A DNA stretch of 64,000 nt from contig QANU01006863.1 in assembly GCA_003254905.1 (NCBI GenBank), positions 7,480 through 71,479 on the forward strand, given 5' to 3'. The translations under genes were made by a program, and so were the position numbers. The notes under the pieces were generated by a model. The model made no database searches. It saw only the letters and a program-made list of their open reading frames with translations, and was not told the origin of the DNA. Positions within the stretch are counted from its first letter, which is position 1; each line of letters opens with the position of its first letter. This document shows positions 11,831 to 23,120 of the stretch, one piece after another. The stretch is from Nissolia schottii. Taxonomy: Eukaryota > Streptophyta > Magnoliopsida > Fabales > Fabaceae.

Positions 11831-14469
11831 AGAAAATGACCTCAAAAATGAAATTATCTTACTAAAAAAATCTTGGAAACGGGTATTTGCAGTGCCATGT
11901 CAGCAATATAAAGGACCCAGGGTAGTAAAGACAACAACAATGGACTACATTAACTGCTGACAAGGCGAGAAGCCAGGTGGGTCAGAGCACTGAAAACAAG
12001 TCTGAGACGTGGGTTTGTCCTCTGTTTTTTTTTTATAATAAAAGGTTTTATTTTCTTTTGTGGGATGAAAATGGACAAAAAAAAAATGAATAGAAAAAGT
12101 AAGAAGAGTTGTTTTAAGGGGGGGGGGGGACACGAAGCATGCCTGACACACGGGTTAGAGCGCATTGTATGAGGTGCACATGGGAATTGTTGTGCCATGG
12201 CTCAGTGATATGATATCGTTGCTAGATGCACATGGAGGAATGCGGTGGAGCTTGAAAGGCGCGTGGCTGCTTGGAAAGACATGCCGTTGACACCTCCAGA
12301 CAGCTAACCAGAAAAAAAAAATCAACTAAACAGCAAAAATAAAAGTAAAAAAAGCATGGAAAGACACGCCGTGTACAGGGTTAACAGCCTGGAAATGGAT
12401 ATTTTTCCATTGGTGTTGAAGAGAAAAAGTCACAAGCACAACATCCAAACGGGCTCAATGTCTTATTTTAAAGAATTCCTAGGCCACTAATTGTTGTAGG
12501 TGTAACAATCAGTGTTGATTGTGGGGCCATAGCCCATATGCCGATGTCCACGTGATTTTAAAGTATTTGCCATTTTAATTAATTAAGTATCTGTTTATTA
12601 TTATTTTTTTGGAATCCTACAAGAAGTAGCACTATGGTCGTTGAAAATTTAGATGTTAGAAGGGTGACAATGACTGAAACAGTAAAATGACTAAATTTTA
12701 GTGGAAAAAATTGCAATGGCACAACTTGTTTCTTAAAATCTATTTGTTTATTAAAATATCCATTAAATATTATCTAAGAATGGTACAACTTGTTACACAT
12801 GCTGGATATTTTAATCAATAATGGTACTTATATATGTTTGTATTATATTTTAAGGTAATAATTGAGGTTTGAGATAGTCAGACAGGACGGTTTCTTCTTT
12901 ATTTCTCGTCTCCACGCTCTGATTTTCCTTCCATCCCTGTAGTTTAGCTTCTAAATAACAATAACATCTTTCAGCATTGCTTCCTTTGCATTTGATCTCG
13001 TTTATCACGACTTCTGGTCCTCTCTTAGGGATCATACACTTAAGACAAATCATAACACAGGACCATCCTAATCCAAATACAAAGGTTTGTTTCTTTCAAA
13101 TGCTGTAGATATTCACACATTTGAAGGTTTTATAAAAGTAACATAGCTCATGCTGGAACTTGTAACTTTATAACAAAATTTTGGTAGCTCAAGTAAGAAT
13201 GAATTTTGCAGGGAAGAAGCTTCAAAATCGTCGTGTTTATTCAGAGAGAGGGAGAAAATGTGAGGGGGAGACGCATCTGCAGGAGAAAAATGTAGAAATG
13301 GACTTGCTGCTGAACAATAGGAACTTCTCTTCCTCTGAATTTCTCTTGGACTGAAGGTATGATTACTTCAATATTTCTCTTATAGAACTTTTCTATATAA
13401 TGTTTTTCAACTTTAAAAAAATTCTCCTTTGTTGCATTATTATGCATTTCTTATTTCTCATTGACTTTGTAATTTCTACTTTGTAATTTCTCATTGACTT
13501 TGTAATTTCTACACGCATCTTGTAGTTTTTTTTTTCGGACTTGTTTATCTCTCAAGGTTCATGTTTGATCCAAAAATTCGATATAGGCGATTCAATTTCA
13601 GGCCTATTTGCTTTTCATTTTTTTTTTCACAGTAAAAGACGAAATTTATCTTCAGAACATTGTTGAAGAAAATTTTTCTTGTTTATGAGTAGGCTTCTCT
13701 TAACTTTGTTTATTGTTTATGAGTTTAAAATAGACAAGGTGGAAGAGGGTGGAAGAGACTGAATGATTTATATTTTATTGTTACAATTTTATACCCAAAT
13801 TTTTTTTTGGTATTTTTAAATCTCAAAAAGTACTTTGTATCATTTTTTTGCAAAGTCTCAATACACAAGTTCTCTTAAAGCATTTTGTATAATATCACAC
13901 ACCCTAAATCAGAGCTTAAAGTTTAGATTTTATAATTTAGGTAAGAAGCTAGCGAGTTTATCTAAGCTCGTGCAACGTACGAAAGGGAATGAGGGGTTTT
14001 ATAATATTTTCTTTATCCTTATTCACGAGTTTAAAGAGGTCAAGAGGGAATGAAGGATTTATAATGTACTATATTTTTATAATTTATTTATAAAATTTTT
14101 ATGTTTGTTTTTAATTCTTAAACAATGCTTTTTATTCTTTTTTTACAAAGTATCCCAAAAAAAATCAATGAAAGTATTTTGATAATTTGTCAAATGAGCG
14201 CATACACACACATGCTGGTATACTTGAGGAATTTCTTGGTTCATTCATATGGTGTTGGGAATTGGAAAAGGTAATGGGACCCAAAGAAATAAATGTTTGA
14301 ATGAAACTAGGAGTAAAACATTATTTTCTCCAATATGGCTCAATTGAAAAGTCAAATGTGCAGGGAATCACTATATTGATGCCTAGATGTGGTGAAAATA
14401 GGTAAGTGTTCCATATTTTTGTGAATGAGTGTGAGTAAATAAGTTAGTTCACATACATTTTGGAGGTTT
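11831..14469. other. Unassigned intergenic DNA
   Basis: AT-rich with several A/T runs and an 11-G run near 12120-12130. Short open frames at 11945-12198, 12850-13053 and 13241-13447 (all minus) show no motif I recognise. No gene is called. Confidence 0.5.
13450..13513. repeat. Short tandem repeat
   Basis: Two to three copies of a unit reading TTCTCATTGACTTTGTAA plus TTTCTAC, arranged in tandem. Confidence 0.7.
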
Positions 14470-14640
14470 AGGTAGAGATTGGGGCTCAATTAGTAGATTA
14501 AGGGTTAAATTGAGTAACTTAGGGTTTCAATTAATGGATTAACAATTTAATTAGGTAACTTAGTTTTAATTAGTGGATTGGGGGTTTAATTTGGGACTTA
14601 GGGTCTAAATTGATGATTTTAGAGGTTAATTGGGTTGAGG
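14470..14640. repeat. Degenerate tandem repeat of about 40 bp
   Basis: Recurring phrases 'tagggtttaa', 'ttaattagtggatt' and 'ggtaacttag' at roughly 40-50 bp spacing. The copies are diverged. No coding signal is seen. Confidence 0.5.
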
Positions 14641-14872
14641 GACTGTTTTACCTGATTTCAAATATACTTAGGGACTGATTTGATGCATCTTGGAGCTCCT
14701 GCTATGCAAGCATCCACAGGAGAGGTCCGATGGCTCCAATGGAGACTTGACATTAGGGACTAACTTGCTTAACGTTTGCCAATTTTTGGGACAAATTTGA
14801 TAGTTTAAAAAACTTGAGGACGAACTTGACCGACGCTGCCAACTCTAGAGATGAATTTGAAGGTTTACTCAT

Positions 14873-15170
14873 ACTTGGAATTTAGGCACTCTTACTAGTA
14901 AATCAATGGAAATAGTTGATACCATAATTAGGTGAGGGATTAATTTTATGTGTCTACAAGAAACTAAGTGGGTAGGATAGAATGCTAAGGAATTGGATAC
15001 TTCTAGGTTTAAGCTTTCGTATACTAGTAAGACAATATCTAGAAATAGTGCAGACATAATTTGTAGATAAGTTTTGAAAAATGATGATACAGATGTTTAA
15101 CGATTAGGTGATAGGATCATAGCATTAAAATTTGGAGTTGAACGAGACACCTTTAATGTTGTTAGTGCCT
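14873..15170 (+). mobile_element. RTE-type LINE fragment (endonuclease domain)
   Basis: A single frame reads TWNLGTLTSKSMEIVDTIIR, then (after a TGA) INFMCLQETKW, then KELDTSRFKLSYTSK, then GDRIIALKF and TFNVVSA. This is the N-terminal AP-endonuclease domain of the plant non-LTR elements often annotated 'craniofacial development protein 2-like'. The catalytic Glu context QETKW is present. The frame is kept over about 100 codons but holds four or so stop codons (TGA, TAG, TAA, TAA). The match stops abruptly at about 15170 just before the expected SAYAPQ motif. It is a dead, truncated copy. Confidence 0.8.
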
Positions 15171-15903
15171 GTTGAAAGCTTAATTTTGCACTTTCGTCAT
15201 TTTATATATATCCTTTACAGCTTTCAAATCCTCAAGGGATTCAATTGCAGTATAGTCGGGTATAGTCGCATCCACAGGGAGTTGAATAAAGTCATTCTTG
15301 AGTTTGTTAATTAGGCAATATGTTGATGGGATTGTAGAGTAATTGTGTAACTATGTAAATAGACAAAAGATAAATAGGCAACAAATTAGAAGTAGATCAG
15401 GAAGCTTGTTGGGAATTGAATCATATCATAGGTTCATATATCCATTTACTCAGTGCACATGAAATATCACTTTGATTTCTCGCCACTAGTTCTTATCTTG
15501 TTCATCTCTTTCAAGCATGAAAAGATCACTCAGTCCCTTTGCTATTTTGTCAATCTCTTGCACAAACTAACAAAGCAACTGACGTTATTGCGAATGTTAA
15601 AATGACTAATGATCTTAACTCTATCTCTAGCAATTAAGAACATCAGATGAGTTGATTTAGTTCCAATCTTAGTGATGCAGTTCTCACTTGCGACAATCCG
15701 GTTTTAGATCATGTTTTAGGTAGCTAAGCTAAAACAAGCATTAAGTGTAAAATCAATTCATGTAAATCAGAGAATTTGACAGATTCATTTATGCAAAAGT
15801 CATATGGATACAATATACTATAACATTCATCAAAATACCAACAACAAGAGGATTATAAACCCATCTTATAAGAGAAAATCGAAGGCGCAAGGTGATGGAC
15901 AGA

Positions 15904-15943
15904 GTCATTCGAATGACCTATTCTTGAGTCATTCGAATGACTC
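15904..15943. repeat. Paired palindrome GTCATTCGAATGAC
   Basis: The perfect 14-bp palindrome GTCATTCGAATGAC occurs at 15904-15917 and again at 15928-15941. The second copy extends to an 18-bp perfect palindrome (15926-15943). Confidence 0.9.
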
Positions 15944-16732
15944 AACAAAATGACTTGCTCTACAAATTTGTAGATCTTTTTCTTAGCTTTAAGTAGCAAT
16001 TTGAACCACCTCAATTGGAGTTCTGTAGCCCAAGATATCATCATTTTATTAACTACAGTGCAAGTCACTTTGTTGAGCGTGCCACTCATCCCTTTTCTTA
16101 TCTTTCTTGATTCCTAAGTTTGTCTAATTCATTTTACGTCTTGGAATCAATTAAGATCATTTAAGAGCATCATTATAAGAGTTTAGAGGGAGATATATAT
16201 CAATTTTCCTTTGACAAGAATACTTTAAGTCCTAAGAAACTATTTCCCTTTTTACCGTTTGCTTGGACTTGGTATTCTTCATGAATCCTATCTTCGGCAT
16301 TGCCATGTTCTTCATGGAATTGACATTTCATGCTTCGCCTTTTGACTTTGGGCATCATATGAATGTTCTTTCTTGTTCCATCTTGTTCTTCATGCCTTGG
16401 ATTTTCCTATACACAAGATAATTCACTAGAAAGTATAGTTAGTCCAATGTGTTCCAATATCTTCATATGCATATATAGATTAATCAATGCATCATACATA
16501 TATAGTTAGGCAAGGATCAAATTATATTAATCAAATAGTATTCTTTGCTTAGCATGCATGCATTGTAACGCTATAGCACTTGATATTCATGCATATACAC
16601 ATATAGACCCAAATATATCCAATAGTTAATCCATCAAGCACATATAGAGAGTTATTGGATATGTTCTCAAAGGGATGTTTCTCATATATCATTGTATGAT
16701 GTGTAACCTATATGATTACCATCAAGTTCAAT

Positions 16733-16840
16733 CATACAAAATCAAATGTATTCTATTTAGCATACAAAATCAAATGTATTCTTTTTAGTATATAACATCA
16801 AATGTATTCGTTTTAGCATATAACATCCTTTTGCATTCTA
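16733..16840. repeat. Tandem repeat of about 29 bp, 3-4 copies
   Basis: Repeated unit 'catacaaaatcaaatgtatt' plus 'ctttttag', with small changes between copies. Two further related phrases ('catataacatc') follow. Confidence 0.8.
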
Positions 16841-17089
16841 ATTGTCATTATCTATTTGTTATGTTCTATTTGTCATCATCAAGATATAGAACAACTAGGG
16901 AACCTAGTTCTTCAAATATAAGCATATACAATAAGCATAGACAATTAGAACATATTGTATTTGTCATCATCAAAAATATTGTATTAAACAATTGGAACAA
17001 CTAGGGAAACCTAGTTCCACAATTTTTGTTTCCTTATTTTTCGTTGCTAGAGTCGTACCTTGCTCCACTCTTGAGTTAGCAGCTGGTCA

Positions 17090-17990
17090 TTAAACCACTG
17101 CCAAACTATCGGTTTCAGACACCATCGTCAGCCCATAACAATCTCTGGTGATTATGATCGTAGCAACCACACAATGCATAAATGATATGAAGGCCCTCAT
17201 ACTCAATCCGATGCCATTTATCATCAAGACAAATCTCGCCAACCACTGGCTGTCGCAGGCTAATCTCAATACAAACTCACGCAAATTTACTTCGAGAAAC
17301 CTGGAGCGTGGTTTGATCGACCTTGATTGGTCTCCCTACCATACTAGCCATAGCAAGCAAAATGTCTTCATTATAGTAACCCACATTAATCCATGGAAAT
17401 CTAATCCAAACGAGCGTATGGTCGATGGTTTATGGTCGATGGTTGCCGTTGATGAGTCAAGATCAAGATTCCATGACCTAATAAACAGGTAGTGATCAAA
17501 AAGCATCCATGGGCCACCATCCAACGCTATAGAACGATCATTATCCTCAGCAAAGTTAACCACAAAATATATGAAGCCAATATCCATGATGTCAAAATTC
17601 CCAATGAGGCGCCATAGTTTTTTCGCCCGATATGGCATGGTAACAAAACCTACCTCCTTCCCAATCAGTTTCACCACCAATGCGTTCTCCCATTCCACAC
17701 TAATCTTTCTCCGAATTGATCGGGCTAGAGTTATCTTAGGTAAGAGGCAGTTTCCATCGATAAACTCAGCCTTGGCTAGGTTTAGCTCAAAAAGGTTGCC
17801 CCTTCATTTTGTTTTGGGAATCGCATTTCGAGTCAAAGAACCCAAAAGCTTTTCCTTAAAGGAGCTGACCCCAACCTTGTTGCCTCTCCCGAAAGGGGCG
17901 AGAGACAACAAGGTTGTGGTCAAGATGAAAGAGAAGCGCGGAAAAAGTCTCCTCAAAACCCTAGTAGAACTCCTTATAATCCTCTTTTGA
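17090..17990 (-). mobile_element. L1-type LINE ORF1 fragment (DUF4283 plus zinc-knuckle region)
   Basis: The minus strand at 17336-17698 reads EWENALVVKLIGK, YFVVNFAEDND, LDGGPWMLFDHYL and then IRSW. This is the DUF4283 RNA-binding-like domain of plant L1 ORF1. Further left (17090-17284) shifted frames show VCLDDKWHRIEYEGLH-like and C-x2-C-like remains of the following zinc-knuckle segment. Several frame changes are present. No ORF2 (endonuclease or RT) follows on the left, which is odd for L1 because truncated copies normally keep the 3' end. A deletion or rearrangement after insertion is the simplest reading. Confidence 0.72.
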
Positions 17991-20006
17991 TAATTAATTG
18001 TATTACATTAGTGACTATCATAGAGCTTTTAAGTTGTCCACACTACATTTCTTTTGAAAAGACTTGGAAAAGTTTCCTTTGTTCTGCACAATAATCGTTG
18101 TTTTTGTAACTTCAAAAACACACAAATGGTGGCACATCGCGTTAGCCAGTTCTTCGAAAGATTTATTATCATGATGATTAAAATAATTTTATTATTACAT
18201 TTAACCTTTAGTTCACTAGCCTTTTAAGATATAATATTTCTTACTTTAATGGAAGTTCTATATATTGTCACTTCTATTTAATTAATTTAAAATATTTTTC
18301 TTCCTTCCTCGATGAAACTAAATGTTTAAAATTATTTTTATTATAATTTTTTTTTAAATTTCTTACAATTTATTTTCTTATCATTGGACTTTTAATTATT
18401 TTATGTGACAACTAAGTATTTTATGAATTTGTAAATATTTTAATGTACAAAATAGCATAGCTTAAAAGGTATGTGAAGTATAAATTGAATTCAACGTCTA
18501 AACATTTATTGCTATCATGATAGTAAACATGATTTTATTTGAATTATATTTTTATAATTTTTGTTACTTAAAAATTTAGCCTAATATATTCTGTCTAAAA
18601 ATTGTGAAGTTAAACATTTTTATTAATGCAATTACAAAACATATCGAAAGATATTTTAGAGAAATTAGCGAAACAAACTTATTTGTTTAAGGTTTAATGA
18701 TACGTTTGTGTCAGCTTATTTGATAAAAAAAATCAATTTTTTAGTTTAAATAATCATTTTTTGTATATTTAGATAATTTTAAAAAAATTATCTAAATTTA
18801 AAAAAAATATTTTTAGCTTTTAAGCATAAGGTAAATGAAATAGTTTTTGGAATTTCAATTCTATAACAAAAATTAACTTTTGAATCACGTTTTTTAAGCT
18901 AAAACGAACGCACCCTAAATTTATATTAAATGTGTACTTTTATAAAGTAAAATAAAAAACTTGGTTAATGTCATAAAAAAACTAAAGATAGATTAAAAAG
19001 CATTACTCCACTGATAGTTTTTGGAAGATTTCTTATCCTCTTACCTCACCAAACTGATTTTCTTTTTAACAAAATTCTTCTTTAAAAAAATGTCATAAAA
19101 AACTAAAAATCAACAGCGATAGTAAACATATTAAAAACACTTTAAATAAATTTAGAAGTTATAATAAAAATAAATTTGAAAACTAATTTCATTAAGGAAG
19201 GAAGTTCAATGTTCAATGTTCAAAGTTTTTCTTTGAACTACTGTGCTTTTGATCTCTTGCCGCACCGTCCCAAATGTAAGTGTATAATGTGTGGGCTTTA
19301 AGTTCCATATCAGAGGTTCATCTCTTTTTGTATTGCCCTTTGGAGATATCTTTGGAAACAGGTTTTTTTGGGATCTTTGAGGAGGGTGTTTCCTATGAAC
19401 TAATCTTTTTTTCCCTTACAAAAACTTAGATGTTTTGGCTTCCGGAAAGAAGCAAAGATCTTGTAGTAGTCTTTAGTTTTTATTATGCTTCTGTGTATAC
19501 ATGGTTGCACAGGAATGCTAAAAATTTTAATGATTCATTTTCAATTGTTGACTTTATTTGAGATGAGATTACCTTTTAGGCATCCTTTGGTGCTTTGCCC
19601 ATTATCAATTAAATGATAATCCTACTTCTTTCGATAAAGAAATGATTTACATGTTTTTGTTTAATGGTTTATTCACAAAATTCGGGTTTTTTTTCTCCTT
19701 TCTCCTTTCTTATTTTAATGCCTATTATATACTCATGAATAATGATATTCATATATTATAATACGTGCTTAGTGCTTAATACTTTAAAAGATTGGCCGGA
19801 ACCCCGGAGAACCAATTTAGAGTATTCACTCTAAATAGATTAAATTTATATCTAATCAACCAACCTTCTTGAATTGAGAGAAAGAAAATGATTTCATGTT
19901 GTTAAAGAATAAAAACAAATATATTTTATATCTTAAATTGATCTTATTTGTTTTAGTTTATTTTATGTTAATTTACTTTCATTATGCGTTGATTCTCTTT
20001 TTAGCT
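17991..20006. other. AT-rich intergenic DNA upstream of the CNL gene
   Basis: Mostly A/T runs. It contains one MITE (listed separately) and a 7-bp-stem hairpin 'tttagag tattca ctctaaa' near 19817-19836. No gene is supported. The last few hundred bases presumably include the CNL promoter. Confidence 0.5.
18691..18919. mobile_element. MITE-like element with about 19-bp terminal inverted repeats
   Basis: GATACGTTTGTGTCAGCTT at 18699-18717 and the inverse of AAGCTAAAACGAACGCACC at 18896-18914 agree at about 15 of 19 positions. Between them is about 180 bp of AT-rich DNA with an internal hairpin 'agataatttt / aaaattatct'. There is no coding capacity. 'ggtgcgttcgttt' ends occur in hAT- and Mutator-like MITEs; the superfamily is not decided because target duplications were not clear. 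Confidence 0.65.
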
Positions 20007-20014
20007 TATAAATA
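20007..20014 (+). promoter_or_regulatory. TATA box candidate for the CNL gene
   Basis: TATAAATA lies 200 bp before the ATG at 20214. A pyrimidine-rich 'cacttgccacattccag' ending at about 20178 looks like the 3' end of a 5'-UTR intron, so the transcription start is probably near 20040. Confidence 0.45.
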
Positions 20015-20213
20015 AGAACATCTCTATGTAATGAAACACACAATTATTTAGTGTCTCTTGGATTTTTTTCCCTCTTCTCTCTATGAAACTCAACACAAGT
20101 GCTTCAATATTCACTGATCCACACCAAGATTAGTACATATTTTTCTTAATTGGTTTGTTTTCACTTGCCACATTCCAGGGAAGGAGGTGTTTGAATGATA
20201 TACAGAAAGCAGC

Positions 20214-23120
20214 ATGGATCTATTTTTAAAGAAAGCCGCAGATATTACCCTAAATGCGAGTATTCAGCAAGTAGATTACATTAGACAGTACAACGGGCAC
20301 GTTGACAAACTAAAGCAAGATGTTATCGCTCTTGAGAAGGAGAGAAAAACAACGGAAGACGAAGTCAATCGTGCTAAAGACAACATAGACATAATTAAAG
20401 AAGGTTTTCCAGAATGGCTTGAGGAAGCGGAGGAAAAGATAAAAGAATGCAACGAGTTTCTGGATGATGAAGACCACCAAAAGACAGGATGTTCCAGTGG
20501 TATTCTTCATTTCTTGTGGTATAGGCATAGACTAGGAAATAAAGCACTTATGCGGGCAAAGGAAGTCAACGACGTGCATGGACGGAAACCCCCTGGTGAA
20601 GTTGCAAATCAGCAGAATCCAAAGTGTATATATATTGATATTGCTGGTTATGTTGAATTTGGTTCAAGAAAAAACACAGTGCAAGGGATAATGGGAAAAC
20701 TAAAAGACTCCACTGTGAGAATGATTGGAGTGCATGGGCCTGGTGGTGTGGGCAAGACCACCTTGGTCAAAGTAATTGCTAACCAAGCTAGAGAAAACAA
20801 TTTGTTCGATGTGGTAGTTATGGTGAAAATAACAAGAAATCCAAACCGCCAAAAAATTCAGGAAGAAATTGCTTACTATTTAGGATTGACTTTTCAAGGG
20901 GAAGGTGAGAATGTGAGAGCAGATCGTTTAAGAACGAGGTTGAAGCAAGAGAGGGAGAGTATCCTTCTGATCCTTGATGACCTTTGGGATGGGTTGGACT
21001 TGAATATGTTAGGGATACCTTTTGGTGATGATGATGATTTAGGTCACGTGACTGTCAAAGATGGAAAAGAAAAACTGCCTAGTGAAAAGGATTTCAGCAG
21101 TAAAATGGGAAAAAATAGAGATTCTCCTGGTGTCTACAAGGGTTGCAAAATTTTGCTTACTTCAAGAATTAAAACGGTGTTGTCTGATAAAATGAACATT
21201 AAGGAAGATTCAATTTTCCTTGTAAAAGAGTTAGGTGAGGAGGATGCTGTGCAATTGTTTAAGGAGGCAGCTGAAATACAAGGTGATGATTCCAAATTCA
21301 AACCAGACATTGTTAAGAAGTACTGTGGAGGGTTACCCATAGCAATAATCACATTGGGAAGGGCATTGAGGAATAAGAGTAAGTCAGTTTGGGAAGATGT
21401 ATTGGAAAAATTTACAAGGAAAGAATTGATGGGAGTGCAAAATTCCATGGAGATCTCTGTAAAGATGAGTTATGACCATCTAGAAAGCGAGCAACTCAAA
21501 TCCATTTTCATACTTTGTGCACAAATGGCTCAAGAACCACTAATTGTGGACTTAGCGAAGTACTGCTTTTGTTTGGGTACACTTAAAGGTGTGCATTCAC
21601 TAAGGGATGCCCGTGATAGAATATCTGAGTCAATCCAGAATCTAAGAAATTCAAGTTTGTTGTTGGATAGTAATTCTAGTGATCAATTCAATATGCATGA
21701 TATGGTTAGAGATGCTGCTCTATCCATAGCACACAAGGATCAAAATGTATTTTCTTGGAAAAATGGCAAACTAGATGACTGGCCTAACAAAGATGAACTT
21801 GAGAGGTGCACTATTATTTCTATATACAAGAGTGACATTGTTGATGAGCTTCCTGAATTTATTAAGTGTCCTCATCTTAGAGTTTTTCACATTGACAGTG
21901 ACAATCCATCTTTGAATATACCTGACAGGCTTTTTGAAGGAATGGATGAACTCAAAGTATTAATATTGATTGGAGTTCATTTACCAAGCCTACCTTCTTC
22001 AATTAAATGCCTATCAAACCTTAGAATGCTTTGTTTGGAGAGGTGCGAGCTAGGTAGCTTGTCAATCATAGGAGATCTGAAAAAATTAAGAATTCTCAGC
22101 CTTTCAGGATCCAAAATTGAAAATTTTCCAACTGAGTCAGGGGTTTTAAGTAAGCTACAATTGTTAGACATCAGTGACTGTTACATAGGCAGCATGATTC
22201 CACCTAGTTTAATATCAAGCATGACTAGTTTAGAAGAGTTGTATATAAGAAAGAGCTTGATCAAAAGGAAGGTGGAAGGAGGGACAGACCTAAGTCAAAT
22301 TTCAGTTCTTTCTGGTCTGAAACATTTGCATCAATTGAAAACTATAGACGTGTGCATACCAAGTGCTGATGTTTTGCCAAAAGATGTGTTCTTTGACATG
22401 TTAAATGATTACAAGGTTGTCATTGGAGACTTCCAGACGCTTTCAGTTGGAGATTTCAAGATGCCTAATAAGTATGCAGCTTCAAGATCTTTGGCACTAC
22501 AGATAAAAACTGGAGGCAAAGACATTCACTCCCTCAAAGAAATCAAAATGATGTTCAAAAGAGTAGAGAATTTGTTGTTGGAAGAGCTAAATGGAGTTCA
22601 AAATGCCTTTTATGAGCTAAGCTTGGATGGGTTCCCAGATCTTAAACACTTGTCAATCATAAATAACCATGACATTGAATATATTGTTAACTCAATGGAG
22701 TTGTTACATCCTCAGGATGCTTTCCCAAGGTTAGAATATCTCAGTCTCTTCAACCTGACAAGCATGAAGATGATATGTTGTAGTCCTGTTACAGATGATT
22801 CATTCTCCAAATTAAAGACAATCAAGGTCAAGAAGTGCACCAAATTGAAGAATCTCTTCTCCTTTTACCTTGTTAAATTTCTTTGTAGTCTAGAAACAAT
22901 TGATGTCTCTCAATGTGTTTGTTTGGAGGAAATTGTAGTGGAGGAAGGAGGAGAAGTATCAGATAAGGTTGTCTTCTCTACGCTACGCTCTTTGAAACTA
23001 CAAGATTTACCATTATTTATTAGTTTCCATATTGTGGATAGCCAAGAAAGGCACACAGAAATTACTACTGCAGAGAATGAGCGAAGTGTCACAACTCCCC
23101 TTTCTCTTTTTGGTGAAAAG
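20214..23120 (+). CDS. CNL exon 1: CC, NB-ARC and first LRRs
   Basis: 969 codons with no interruption. The donor is AAAAG/GTATGA. CC domain: residues 1 to about 130 with heptad-like K/E-rich stretches. NB-ARC: about 150-500, all motifs present. Irregular LRRs run from about 545, for example LPSLPSSIKCLSNLRMLCL. The insert between kinase-2 and RNBS-B (residues about 268-308, rich in D, K and S) is longer than usual for CNLs. Confidence 0.93.

Larger units (their letters stand above)
15171..17089. other. Unassigned intergenic DNA with small repeats
   Basis: AT-rich. It holds a pair of palindromes (15904-15943) and a tandem repeat (16733-16840), both listed separately. The phrase 'gtcgcatccacaggga' near 15262 resembles leader text of some plant LTR elements, but no coding domain supports that. 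No gene is seen. Confidence 0.5.

Noticed and set aside
12195-12225. Primer-site-like ATATCATATCACTGAGCC on the minus strand as the missing 5' end of the copia relic
   Set aside because: Only a partial match to TGGTATCAGAGCC, and no sequence similar to the left LTR follows it.
15180-15300. Athila/Ogre-like leader phrase ('gcatccacaggga')
   Set aside because: A single phrase without LTR pairs or coding domains.
19430-19620. LINE reverse-transcriptase end (LWLHRNAKNFNDSF-like)
   Set aside because: Some resemblance to the tail of plant L1 ORF2, but too short and with several stops; not strong enough to call.
20725-20770. miR482/2118 target site at the CNL P-loop
   Set aside because: The P-loop coding sequence has about six mismatches to the remembered miR2118 target, including in the central part. 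No support without small RNA data.
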